A DNA stretch of 64,000 nucleotides from Mammaliicoccus sciuri (GTDB lineage Bacteria; Bacillota; Bacilli; Staphylococcales; Staphylococcaceae): contig NZ_CP094824.1 of NCBI RefSeq assembly GCF_025561425.1, forward strand, positions 744,001 through 808,000, written 5' to 3'. The translations under genes and the position numbers were made by a program. The notes under the pieces were generated by a model, which saw nothing but the letters and a program-made list of their open reading frames with translations, was not told where the DNA came from and made no database searches. Below, piece after piece: positions 1 to 7,850 of this stretch (positions are counted from its first letter, which is position 1; every line of letters starts with the position of its first letter).

Positions 1-4
1 AAAA

Positions 5-646
5 ATGATGGGTAAATTAGATAAGATTGAAGTCCAAAGTTTGAAGTCGCAAGTATTACAAGAAATTAAACAATATATTTTGGATAAAGGCATGACAGAA
101 GGGGATCGCTTACCGACAGAACGTGCGTTTACTGAAATGTATGGCGTGAGTCGTTCAGTTGTAAGAGAAGCTTTGAGTTATCTCGAACATACAGGTGTCA
201 TCGAAACGGTTCAAGGAAGAGGAACGGTCATCAAAGCACCAGATATCTCTAGTTTAGTTGAAGGATTTCTATTTAGTTTTCAAGTTGCAAATGGTTCGAA
301 AAATGATTTACTTTCATTGAGAATTATTTTTGAATGTGCAGCTATTGAAGAAATCGTTAAACTAGATAAAGATATCACTGATTTAAAAGCAATGGTAAAT
401 GAAGATGTTATCAATCATTATGAGAATGATAAAGCATTTCATCAAACGTTATTAAGTGCTACAGGAAATGTATTATTCGAACAATTAAGTTCTGTTATTC
501 AGTCCTACTTCTATCATATTGAAGAAGAAGGGAAAGAAATTAATTATATTCAAACGAATGAAATGCATAAGAAAATTATCGACGCAATTGCCAATAAAGA
601 TGTTCAATTAGCTAAAGAACTTATGACGACACATTTGTCTATTTAG
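5..646 (+). CDS. GntR-family (FadR subfamily) transcriptional regulator
   Basis: Predicted one-component DNA-binding regulator. A winged helix-turn-helix spans about residues 12-78 (LPTERAFTEMYGVSRSVVRE is the recognition region). An FCD ligand domain follows at about 95-213, with FHQTLLSATGN and a C-terminal HxxIxxAI pattern typical of FadR-type effector domains. The gene lies 9 nt before a ROK kinase whose Shine-Dalgarno overlaps this stop codon, so the two are probably one operon and the regulator may respond to that kinase's sugar or sugar phosphate (inference). ATG at 5 or 8 could be the start. Only four bases of upstream sequence are present, so the true start and the promoter cannot be judged. 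Confidence 0.85.
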   Translation: MMGKLDKIEVQSLKSQVLQEIKQYILDKGMTEGDRLPTERAFTEMYGVSRSVVREALSYLEHTGVIETVQGRGTVIKAPDISSLVEGFLFSFQVANGSKNDLLSLRIIFECAAIEEIVKLDKDITDLKAMVNEDVINHYENDKAFHQTLLSATGNVLFEQLSSVIQSYFYHIEEEGKEINYIQTNEMHKKIIDAIANKDVQLAKELMTTHLSI

Positions 647-655
647 GAGGATATT

Positions 656-1510
656 ATGAAAATTGCAATTGATATAGGTGGCACATTTATTAAAGCTGGC
701 GTAATTGATGACCACCACACATTACATAGTTATCAAAAAATTGAAACACCACATAATAAAGATGGTGGTATTGTTGAAGCGGTTAAGGGAATCGTAGAAT
801 CATATACAAAAGAATTTAACTTAAATAAACCTGAAGTTGGTATTTCTACTGCAGGTGTAGTTGATTCACATAAAGGTGAAATTACATATGCTGGCCCTAC
901 GATACCATATTACAATGGTACAAATTTTAAACAATCATTAGCACATATTGCTGGTAAAGTAGCTGTTAATAACGATGTATCATGCGCGTTACTTGGTGAA
1001 TTGTTAACGCTTGATAGAGAAGTTCAATCGATATTTTTAATGACGATTGGTACGGGTATAGGTGGAGCATATTATGAAAATCAATTATTAGAAGGTAAAA
1101 AGTATAGAGCATGTGAAATAGGCTATTTACTTTATGACAAAGAAACGAATACAACATATGAAGATAGAGGTTCTACGACAGCTTTAAAAAAATTAATCAG
1201 TGCCAATTATAAAGAAGATGTACAAGTCGAGAAATTATTTGATTTGGCGTATCAAAATGATGAAAAAGCTCAAGACATCCTTAATCAATGGGCTAATCAT
1301 GTTGCAGAAGGTATTGCGCAAGTTCAAATTATGTTTGATCCAGAAATAATACTTATTGGTGGAGGTATTTCTAAACAAGAAGAAAGACTACTTTCATTGA
1401 TTGAACCATTTATCGATGATTATTTACCAACCGATTATGGTCATGCCAAAATTGAAGTTACTTCAAAGGGAAATGATTCAGCGCTATATGGTGCTATTTC
1501 ATGTTTATAA
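656..1510 (+). CDS. ROK-family sugar kinase
   Basis: Probable cytoplasmic ATP-dependent kinase of a hexose, hexosamine or glycoside. DIGGTFIKAGVID at residues 5-17 is the phosphate-1 loop of the actin-like ATPase fold; TIGTGIGGAYYENQLLEGKK is the ROK signature region; LIGGGISKQ near residue 238 is the adenosine motif. The canonical ROK zinc motif (GEIGH plus a Cys triad) is absent: this protein has CEIGY and no Cys cluster. That resembles the Listeria BglK-like or N-acetylmannosamine-kinase-like branch more than bacillary glucokinase, so the substrate is not assigned. ATG at 656 follows a strong AGGAGG (645-650). Cotranscribed with the GntR regulator upstream. Confidence 0.8.
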   Translation: MKIAIDIGGTFIKAGVIDDHHTLHSYQKIETPHNKDGGIVEAVKGIVESYTKEFNLNKPEVGISTAGVVDSHKGEITYAGPTIPYYNGTNFKQSLAHIAGKVAVNNDVSCALLGELLTLDREVQSIFLMTIGTGIGGAYYENQLLEGKKYRACEIGYLLYDKETNTTYEDRGSTTALKKLISANYKEDVQVEKLFDLAYQNDEKAQDILNQWANHVAEGIAQVQIMFDPEIILIGGGISKQEERLLSLIEPFIDDYLPTDYGHAKIEVTSKGNDSALYGAISCL

Positions 1511-1514
1511 AATA

Positions 1515-1557
1515 ATTGTTAACCTATAATTTACAATGGTTAACAATGTGGTATAAT
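1515..1557 (+). promoter_or_regulatory. BirA-type biotin operator overlapping the bioY promoter
   Basis: A perfect inverted repeat with arms ATTGTTAACC (1515-1524) and GGTTAACAAT (1538-1547) is separated by 13 nt. This matches the Gram-positive BirA (biotin protein ligase/repressor) operator pattern. A candidate promoter, TTTACA (1530-1535), 16-nt spacer and TATAAT (1552-1557), lies within and just after it, so bound BirA would block RNA polymerase. It sits directly before bioY, a known BirA target in staphylococci. The 13-nt spacer is slightly shorter than I would expect. Confidence 0.85.
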
Positions 1558-1586
1558 ATCGTTATCTTATATTAGGAGTGAAAAAT

Positions 1587-2138
1587 TTGAAAACTAAAGA
1601 TATCGTTATTATAGCAATGTTTACTGCTTTTATTTCTGTATTAGCATTTATACCACCAATTCCATTACCGTTTATGCCGGTACCAATCGTTCTACAAAAT
1701 ATTGGTATCATATTAGCGGGATGTTTATTAGGTTATAAAAGAGGTACATTAAGTGTTATTATCTTCTTATTACTTGTAGCAACGGGACTACCATTATTAT
1801 CAGGTGGTAGAGGCGGATTAGGTGTATTCTTTGGTCCATCTGCTGGTTATTTATTTGGCTACCCAGTAGTTGCATTTTTAATTGGATTCTTTATAGATAG
1901 AAAGTGGAAAGATCTCTCGTTTACATATGCGTTAACAATTAATATTGTCATTGGGGTTCTATTACTCAATTTAATTGGTGGATTTGTGATGGGTGAGTTT
2001 ATGAATATTTCAATCGCTAAAAGATACATATTAGCAGCTACGTTTTTACCAGGTGATATTGTTAAAGCAATATTAGCAACTATGTTATTATTTAGCTTAA
2101 AGAACGTACCCGAAATAAAACGATTAAGAAATACTTAA
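1587..2138 (+). CDS. bioY: Biotin transporter substrate-binding (S) component BioY
   Basis: Membrane protein that binds biotin and is energised by an ECF module. It has about six hydrophobic segments over 183 residues. The family patterns PFMPVPIVLQNIGIILAG and GGRGGLGVFFGPSAGYLFGY are plain, as is GDIVKAILA near the C-terminus. TTG at 1587 is the preferred start because AGGAG (1574-1578) is 8 nt upstream; a GTG at 1578 overlaps that Shine-Dalgarno and is unlikely. No ECF ATPase is adjacent, so this is a group II S component that probably shares the EcfA1-EcfA2-EcfT module at 58572-61028. Expression should fall when biotin is ample, through the BirA operator just upstream. Confidence 0.93.
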   Translation: MKTKDIVIIAMFTAFISVLAFIPPIPLPFMPVPIVLQNIGIILAGCLLGYKRGTLSVIIFLLLVATGLPLLSGGRGGLGVFFGPSAGYLFGYPVVAFLIGFFIDRKWKDLSFTYALTINIVIGVLLLNLIGGFVMGEFMNISIAKRYILAATFLPGDIVKAILATMLLFSLKNVPEIKRLRNT

Positions 2139-2152
2139 TGAGGTGAATAACG

Positions 2153-2899
2153 ATGGTTTCATTTAAAGATATAGAAACAGATGGAAAGGTTTTGACTGAA
2201 ACAAATAGGTTTATACATTATCAAACATTGGATAAACCTATTCAGTATGATTCTAACAAAATTGTATATAGAGAAATGCCAGACTTACATACGTTTAAAG
2301 CAGATGAAGCAATGTTGAAAGAAATCCATGAAAAAAATAATCAGCCATTTCTTAAATTTGTTTTTCCTGAAAATGAAACAATCGATATTGAATTAAGAGA
2401 ATATTTAAAATTTCAAGGTTATGAAACAGGTTGGCTAGAATTATATATCAATGCTGAGAAGAACTTTGAAAGTGATGACAATCAAGATATAGAAGTTGTT
2501 CGAACGAATGAGGATAACATTGTTGATTTCTTGAACGTATCATATGAACAAGATGAAGCATATGGCAAAGATTATGCAGACCTTAAAGTTGAATTAAATA
2601 AAGAACAATTACATCGTGATAATCCAATTCAAGTATTATCTTATTATAAAGGTAAGCCTGCAGGTATGTTGCTTATATGGATGAATGATAAATATGTAGA
2701 ATTAGATAGCTTTGGTGTTCGAGAAATATATAGAAGATTAGGTATAGGAACGAAAATGCAAGCTTTCGTAGCAGAAATCGCTAAAGATAAACCGATAATT
2801 CTTGTAGCAGACGGAGAAGATACAGCTAAAGATATGTATAAAAGACAAGGTTATATTTATAGCGGATTCCAATTTGAAACTTTAAAAGAATACAAATAA
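2153..2899 (+). CDS. GNAT-family N-acetyltransferase
   Basis: Predicted acetyl-CoA-dependent acyltransferase of unknown acceptor. The C-terminal half (about residues 125-248) is a GNAT fold, with VELDSFGVREIYRRLGIGTK giving the beta4 strand and the R/GxGxG/A acetyl-CoA pyrophosphate loop (RRLGIGT). The N-terminal 120 residues look like a degenerate second domain, as in tandem GNAT proteins. The gene follows bioY by 14 nt, with GAGGTG as ribosome binding site and ATG at 2153, so it is probably cotranscribed with bioY. A strong terminator follows at once. No role in biotin metabolism is implied by sequence alone. Confidence 0.75.
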   Translation: MVSFKDIETDGKVLTETNRFIHYQTLDKPIQYDSNKIVYREMPDLHTFKADEAMLKEIHEKNNQPFLKFVFPENETIDIELREYLKFQGYETGWLELYINAEKNFESDDNQDIEVVRTNEDNIVDFLNVSYEQDEAYGKDYADLKVELNKEQLHRDNPIQVLSYYKGKPAGMLLIWMNDKYVELDSFGVREIYRRLGIGTKMQAFVAEIAKDKPIILVADGEDTAKDMYKRQGYIYSGFQFETLKEYK

Positions 2900-2900
2900 A

Positions 2901-2938
2901 ACAGGTTGAGACATTCATGTTGTCTCAACCTGTTTTTA
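2901..2938. terminator. Rho-independent terminator after the bioY-GNAT unit
   Basis: ACAGGTTGAGACA pairs with TGTCTCAACCTGT around a short loop and is followed by a T run. It lies between the convergent GNAT gene (plus strand) and fdhD (minus strand) and probably serves both. Confidence 0.85.
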
Positions 2939-2945
2939 TTTATTG

Positions 2946-3740
2946 TTAGGATTGATTTTGTATTCTAAAAGCGTGGCTATATACATTAAAGCTACCATCT
3001 CTTATAAATCCAACTGCCGTTATATTTAAATCGTGAGCTAAGCCAATTGCTAAGTTAGTTGGTGCTGATTTAGACAAGATGATGCCTACACCAATTTTAG
3101 ATGCTTTGATTAATATTTCCGAGGAAATTCTTCCACTAAAGATAAGTACTTTATTTCTGATTGGAATGTCATGTTCTATACAATAGCCATATAATTTATC
3201 TAATGCGTTATGTCTACCTATATCGGAACGATGTAAATAGAAGCCATCTCCATCACTTATGGCAGCATTATGCAAACCGCCTGTTTCTTTGAAAATTTTA
3301 CTTTCTTCATGTAGTTTATCCATCATAGTTATGATTTGTTGAGGTGTAATGTTTATTCTAGATTGTGACACTTTGGCTGTTACGGCATCGTTATTAAAAT
3401 AGAACGCTCTACTTTTACCACAACACGAAGAAATCATGCGTTGTGTATTCTTTTTGAAATTGACATCGATCTCTTTAGTGAGTTCTACATGTGCAAAACC
3501 TTTAGAATCATCTATTGAAATAGATTTAATTTCAGATTTCTTCTTAATAACCCCTTCAGATGCAATAAATCCGAGCACGAGTTCTTCTAAATCTTTAGGT
3601 GAACAAACGATTGTTGCAAACTCTTCTCCGTTTATAATAATCGTAATAGGAAATTCTGTTACGTAACTATCCGTTGTCTCAATAAATTGATCATTTTTGT
3701 ATTTTAATATTGGCAGATTGTAAGTCATATTTTGCTTCAT
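2946..3740 (-). CDS. fdhD: Formate dehydrogenase accessory sulfurtransferase FdhD
   Basis: Cytoplasmic protein that in the E. coli homologue passes sulfur from a cysteine desulfurase to bis-MGD molybdenum cofactor, activating formate dehydrogenases. Family motifs seen include SPKDLEELVLGFIASEGVI, GGLHNAA, DIGRHNALDKLYGY and FSGRISSEILIKA. The sulfur-carrying loop reads MISSCCGKSR, with adjacent cysteines instead of the CxxC of E. coli FdhD. Length (264 residues) is normal. It is divergent from the molybdopterin oxidoreductase gene at 3875, its likely client, across a 134-nt region with candidate operator sites. Confidence 0.92.
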   Translation of the reverse strand: MKQNMTYNLPILKYKNDQFIETTDSYVTEFPITIIINGEEFATIVCSPKDLEELVLGFIASEGVIKKKSEIKSISIDDSKGFAHVELTKEIDVNFKKNTQRMISSCCGKSRAFYFNNDAVTAKVSQSRINITPQQIITMMDKLHEESKIFKETGGLHNAAISDGDGFYLHRSDIGRHNALDKLYGYCIEHDIPIRNKVLIFSGRISSEILIKASKIGVGIILSKSAPTNLAIGLAHDLNITAVGFIRDGSFNVYSHAFRIQNQS

Positions 3741-3806
3741 AATGAGTCCCCATTTAAATAATTGTTTAATAGGTTTATTTTACTTTGTAACCTATGAATA
3801 ATAAAG

Positions 3807-3820
3807 TGAAAGCACTTTCA
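3807..3820. promoter_or_regulatory. Candidate cre-like (CcpA) palindrome between fdhD and the oxidoreductase gene
   Basis: TGAAAGCACTTTCA is a perfect inverted repeat except for the central CA. It fits the catabolite-responsive-element pattern TGWNANCGNTNWCA with one mismatch, CA for the central CG. It overlaps a possible -35 (TTTCAA, 3816-3821) that pairs with TATAAT (3839-3844) over 17 nt for the oxidoreductase gene. Binding by CcpA is inference. Confidence 0.45.
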
Positions 3821-3830
3821 AAATATATTG

Positions 3831-3861
3831 TGATTTCATATAATAAATGTAAGTGAAATCA
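3831..3861. promoter_or_regulatory. Inverted repeat overlapping the -10 box and leader of the oxidoreductase gene
   Basis: TGATTTCA (3831-3838) and TGAAATCA (3854-3861) are exact reverse complements separated by 15 nt. They bracket the candidate -10 TATAAT at 3839-3844 and end just before the Shine-Dalgarno GGAGGGG. This is a plausible operator; the regulator is unknown. Confidence 0.4.
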
Positions 3862-3874
3862 TGGAGGGGTAAAT

Positions 3875-6235
3875 ATGGGTAAGACGAAACATCAAGGTCC
3901 TATGAAGAAAGATTTAAAGCCAGCACCAGAATTTTGGGTGAGTCCAATACCTTTTGGACTAGGTAAAGTAAACCCTAAACATATAAGAGATACAATGAAA
4001 ATAGTTTGGGATAATAAAGATAATTTAAATTACGCTAAAAATATTATCACTAAAGGTGTCTGTGATGGTTGTGCATTAGGTGTATCTGGATTAAGTGATC
4101 AAACTTTAACCGGTCCTCACATGTGTACAACACGATTTAATGTTTTAAGACTCAATACAATGCCAGAAATTAAACCAGAAATTTTGCATCAAGATATAGA
4201 TGAATTGAGAAAATATAATAGCACAGAATTAAGACAATTAGGTCGCATTCCTTATCCAATGATGAGACGAAAAGGTGACCGTAAGTTTATACGTATTTCA
4301 TGGGAAGAAGCGATGCAAACAATAGCTCAAAAAATGAAATCATTAAATCCGAGAAATTATGCATTTTATTTAACTTCAAGAGGGATTACGAATGAATCAT
4401 ATTATGTTGCAAGTAAAGTCGCGAGATATTTAGGTGCTAACAATATCGACAATGCTTCTAGAATATGTCATTCACCTAGTAAAACAGCGATGAAACGTTC
4501 AGTAGGTGTAGGTGCTTCAACAGCGAATTACCAAGACTGGATAGGTACGGACGTGTTACTGTTTTGGGGAAGTGTAGCTTCTAATGCTTCGCCTGTTTCA
4601 ACAAAATATATGCTTGAAGCAAAGAAAAAAGGAACAAAAATCATCGTTATCAATCCATATAAAGAACCAGCAATGGATAAATATTGGATTCCATCTGTGG
4701 CAGAATCAGCATTATTTGGTACAAATGTTGCAGACGAATTCTACCAAGTCAATATCGGTGGTGACATTGCATTTATGCATGGTATTATGAAACACTGGTT
4801 TGAAATGGAAGAACAAGCATATGGGTCTGCAATTAACCATAAGTTTGTTGAAGAACATGTTACAAATTATGAAGAACTTAAAGAAACAGTCGAAAAGCAG
4901 TCATGGGAAGAGATTGAACAATCAAGCGGTATTTCTAAAGATCAAATATACAAATTAGCGCTTGAACTTGCCAATGCTCAAAATGCAGTATTTGCTTGGG
5001 CGCTTGGATTAACGATGCATGAGTTTGCGACGGATAATATATCTCAAGTATGTAATTTAGCTTTATTAAGAGGTTTCTTAGGTAGAAAGCATAGCGGTCT
5101 AATGCCGTTTAGAGGACATTCTAGTGTACAAGGTACTGGAGAAATGGGCTGCGATCCATTTGTATTGCCAGGCGGTGCTTTTGATGGAGAAAATAAAAAG
5201 CGTATTGAGAAATTATGGGGATTTGATATTGCAGATTGGCAAGGTGATACGGTCGGTGTAACGTTAGAAAATATTATGTTACCAGATGATCATGAACGTA
5301 AAATTAAATGCTATTACATGTCAGGTGGTAATTTCTTAGAAACGATGCCTGACCCAACATTTATACAAAAAGCTTTAGAGAATTTAGAACTTAGAGTACA
5401 TCAAGATATTATTTTGAATACGTCTACTTTAGTTGATGCGAAAGAAACCGTTATTGTATTACCTGCAAAGACGCGATATGAGCAAGATGGTGGTGGCACG
5501 TCTACTTCGACAGAACGCATGGTTTACTACTCACCAGTAATTGAAGGGAATCAAAATAGAATAAAAGAAGCAAGATCAGAGTGGCAAATATATATTGATT
5601 TAGCTAAGCGTGTTAAACCTGAACAAGCACATTTAATTGATTTTAAAGATGGCCAAGCTATTAGAGAAGAGATTGCTAAAGCAAATCCAGATTATGATGG
5701 TATCCAACATTTAAGAAATCAAGGAGACGTCTTCCAGTGGGGCGGTGCTTGGCTATGTGAAGATGGCATTTGTCCAACTGAAGATGGTAAAGGTCATTTA
5801 ATCAGTGTAGACATTCCAGACTTAAACAGACAACCTGATGATTTCATGTTAACGACAAGAAGAGGTAAACAATTTAACTCAATGGTATATGGCGATTATG
5901 AATCCTTTAACCATGGTGGAAGATATGATGTATTAATGAATAAAGAAGATGCCGATAGATTAAGCATTGCTGAAGGTGAAGGTGTTGTATTGCATAATGG
6001 TTTCGGCGTATTCCAAGGTGTTGCAAAATATGTAGATATCTTAAAAGGAAACATTGAAGTCTATTTCCCTGAAGGCAACTATTTATTACCTAGAGGTAGA
6101 TATGAGAAGTACGCTAAGATTCCAAATTACAACATTACAGTTAAAGTAGAAAAAGCAGATAGATTTAACGCTAAAAAAGATAGAGATTATTATGAAAAAC
6201 CAATTAAAGATTTAGAAGAAATACCGATGCAATAA
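3875..6235 (+). CDS. FdhF/YdeP-family molybdopterin oxidoreductase (formate dehydrogenase-like)
   Basis: Large bis-MGD molybdoenzyme, 786 residues, of the FdhF/YdeP group often annotated as formate dehydrogenase alpha subunit. An N-terminal GVCDGCALGVSG at about residues 60-70 keeps one CxxC, but the full four-Cys Fe-S motif of formate dehydrogenase is not obvious. RICHSPSKTA near residue 197 aligns with the Sec/Cys molybdenum-ligand region of E. coli FdhF, with Cys in place of Sec. A C-terminal MopB-type beta domain begins near residue 660. No signal peptide is seen, so it should be cytoplasmic. ATG at 3875 follows GGAGGGG. Divergent from fdhD and upstream of modABC. No electron-transfer subunit is adjacent, so its partner and substrate are open. 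Confidence 0.8.
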   Translation: MGKTKHQGPMKKDLKPAPEFWVSPIPFGLGKVNPKHIRDTMKIVWDNKDNLNYAKNIITKGVCDGCALGVSGLSDQTLTGPHMCTTRFNVLRLNTMPEIKPEILHQDIDELRKYNSTELRQLGRIPYPMMRRKGDRKFIRISWEEAMQTIAQKMKSLNPRNYAFYLTSRGITNESYYVASKVARYLGANNIDNASRICHSPSKTAMKRSVGVGASTANYQDWIGTDVLLFWGSVASNASPVSTKYMLEAKKKGTKIIVINPYKEPAMDKYWIPSVAESALFGTNVADEFYQVNIGGDIAFMHGIMKHWFEMEEQAYGSAINHKFVEEHVTNYEELKETVEKQSWEEIEQSSGISKDQIYKLALELANAQNAVFAWALGLTMHEFATDNISQVCNLALLRGFLGRKHSGLMPFRGHSSVQGTGEMGCDPFVLPGGAFDGENKKRIEKLWGFDIADWQGDTVGVTLENIMLPDDHERKIKCYYMSGGNFLETMPDPTFIQKALENLELRVHQDIILNTSTLVDAKETVIVLPAKTRYEQDGGGTSTSTERMVYYSPVIEGNQNRIKEARSEWQIYIDLAKRVKPEQAHLIDFKDGQAIREEIAKANPDYDGIQHLRNQGDVFQWGGAWLCEDGICPTEDGKGHLISVDIPDLNRQPDDFMLTTRRGKQFNSMVYGDYESFNHGGRYDVLMNKEDADRLSIAEGEGVVLHNGFGVFQGVAKYVDILKGNIEVYFPEGNYLLPRGRYEKYAKIPNYNITVKVEKADRFNAKKDRDYYEKPIKDLEEIPMQ

Positions 6236-6237
6236 TA

Positions 6238-6277
6238 GATAGGGAGTATCCTCAATTAAATAAGGATATTCCCTATC
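6238..6277. terminator. Strong hairpin after the molybdopterin oxidoreductase gene
   Basis: GATAGGGAGTATCCT (6238-6252) pairs with AAGGATATTCCCTATC (6262-6277) across a short loop. No long T run follows, so it may act as a weak terminator or as mRNA 3'-end protection rather than a classic intrinsic terminator. Confidence 0.55.
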
Positions 6278-6308
6278 GTTACATATTTCACTATACTTTA
6301 AGAATAAT

Positions 6309-6326
6309 TTGTGAAAAAATGTACTT
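6309..6326 (+). promoter_or_regulatory. Rex-like half-site upstream of modA
   Basis: TTGTGAAAAAATGTACTT keeps the left half and A/T centre of the Rex operator TTGTGAANNNNTTCACAA, but the right half is poor. The same TTGTGAAAAA core occurs before narG and narT. Tentative. Confidence 0.3.
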
Positions 6327-6396
6327 GAGCCTTACAATAGTATAAATAAAGGTGTAAATTAAGTTTGTACATATCTAAAAAGGAAGGAAAGAAGTC

Positions 6397-7164
6397 ATGA
6401 AAAGATTTTTAACATTAGTCTTTGCTTTGTTACTTGTATTAGCTGGTTGTAGCACAGAATCTAACCAAGATAAAGCTAAAAAAGAAACTGAAAGTAAGAC
6501 GTTAACAGTATCAGCCGCAGCAAGTTTGACAGATGTTTCTAAAGCTCTAGAAAAAGAATTTAAGAAGAAGCATCCGAATACGAATATTAAATTTAATTAC
6601 GGTGGTTCAGGTAGTTTACGTAAACAAGTAGAAGCTGGCGCAGATGTAGACGTATTAATGTCTGCAAACACTTCTGATGTTGATAAATTACAAGATAGTA
6701 AAAAAGTTAAAGAAGTTTATGATTACGCTAAAAATAAATTAATTATTATTAAATACGAAAACTCTAGCATCAAAAATATTAAAGATGTTAGTGCGCCAAA
6801 CAAAGTCGCAATTGGTGAAGAAAAAAGTGTACCAGCAGGTCGTTACGCTGTAGAATACTTGAAAAAAGAAGATCTATATAACGGCATGACAAGTACATTT
6901 GTTTTCGCTAAAGATGTTAAACAAGTATTAAACTATGTTCAAAAAGAAAATGCAGAAGCAGGATTTGTATATGCAACAGATATGTATAAAGGTAAAGATA
7001 AAAAAGTCGATAACGTCGTTAAATTAGCGGATGCACCTTTAGATCATCCAATTACTTATAGAGCTGGTCTTGTTACCGACAAGAAAGAAGCTAAAGAATG
7101 GTTTGAATTCTTAAAATCAAAAGAAGCTAAAGAAATTCTTAAAGAATATCACTTTGAAGGATAG
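6397..7164 (+). CDS. modA: Molybdate ABC transporter substrate-binding lipoprotein ModA
   Basis: Extracellular molybdate-binding lipoprotein. The N-terminus is a lipoprotein signal (MKRFLTLVFALLLVLAGCS), with the lipobox LAGC placing the acylated Cys at residue 18. The mature part is a type II periplasmic-binding fold: LTVSAAASLTDVSKAL is the oxyanion-binding first strand and helix, and NYGGSGSLRKQVEAGADVD and VPAGRYAVEYL are typical ModA regions. Length 255 residues is usual. ATG at 6397 follows AAGGAAGG. It is first gene of modABC, with 11 nt to modB and 6 nt from modB to modC. It feeds the Moco genes and molybdoenzymes on both sides. Confidence 0.95.
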   Translation: MKRFLTLVFALLLVLAGCSTESNQDKAKKETESKTLTVSAAASLTDVSKALEKEFKKKHPNTNIKFNYGGSGSLRKQVEAGADVDVLMSANTSDVDKLQDSKKVKEVYDYAKNKLIIIKYENSSIKNIKDVSAPNKVAIGEEKSVPAGRYAVEYLKKEDLYNGMTSTFVFAKDVKQVLNYVQKENAEAGFVYATDMYKGKDKKVDNVVKLADAPLDHPITYRAGLVTDKKEAKEWFEFLKSKEAKEILKEYHFEG

Positions 7165-7175
7165 GAGATAATGCT

Positions 7176-7844
7176 ATGCCAGACTTAACACCACTATGGA
7201 TATCAATAAAAGTAACAATTATCAGTACAATCATTGTGTGTATCCTAGGTATTATTCTGGCAAAGCTGATGCTCAATTATAAAGGTAAATTAAAGCCTGT
7301 AGTTGAAAGCATTATTATGCTTCCAATCGTATTACCACCGACCGTTATGGGGTTTATACTCCTTATTGTCTTCGGTAAGAATAAGTTTTTCGGTCAATTT
7401 TTATCTGATGTATTGCATATCAATGTGATTTTTACGTGGGTAGGTGCAGTGATAGCAGCGATTATTGTAAGTTTGCCGCTTATGTATCAACATGTAATGA
7501 ATGGATTTCAATCTATTAATCCAAAGATGCTTAACTCAGCAAGAACGATGGGCGCTAGTGAAGGGAAAATTTTTAGAACAATTATTTTACCGTTATCTAA
7601 ACGTTCCATTTTCTCTGGTGTTGTGATGAGTTTTGCTAGAGGGTTAGGAGAATTTGGTGCAACGCTTATGATTGCTGGCTATATTCCTGGTTTAACGAAT
7701 ACATTGCCATTAGAAATTTATTTCTTAGTGCAAGCTGGTGAGGAACACAAAGCATGGTTATGGGTTATTGTACTCATCGCATTTGCAGTTTGTGTGATTA
7801 GCTCACTTAATATATTAAATCAAAAGAATCATAAATGGGAGTAG
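7176..7844 (+). CDS. modB: Molybdate ABC transporter permease ModB
   Basis: Inner-membrane permease forming the molybdate channel as a homodimer. About five to six hydrophobic segments lie over 222 residues. The conserved cytoplasmic loop that docks ModC is present as ARTMGASEGKIFRTIILPLS (EAA loop, about residues 123-142), and IVLPPTVMGFILL is a typical ModB/CysT segment. ATG at 7176 follows AGGAG with 8 nt spacing. Middle gene of modABC. Confidence 0.95.
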   Translation: MPDLTPLWISIKVTIISTIIVCILGIILAKLMLNYKGKLKPVVESIIMLPIVLPPTVMGFILLIVFGKNKFFGQFLSDVLHINVIFTWVGAVIAAIIVSLPLMYQHVMNGFQSINPKMLNSARTMGASEGKIFRTIILPLSKRSIFSGVVMSFARGLGEFGATLMIAGYIPGLTNTLPLEIYFLVQAGEEHKAWLWVIVLIAFAVCVISSLNILNQKNHKWE

Positions 7845-7850
7845 ATATGG

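Noticed and set aside
4457..4490. Selenocysteine site in the FdhF-like gene
   Set aside because: The position equivalent to Sec in E. coli FdhF is an ordinary Cys codon (RICHSPS) and there is no in-frame TGA.
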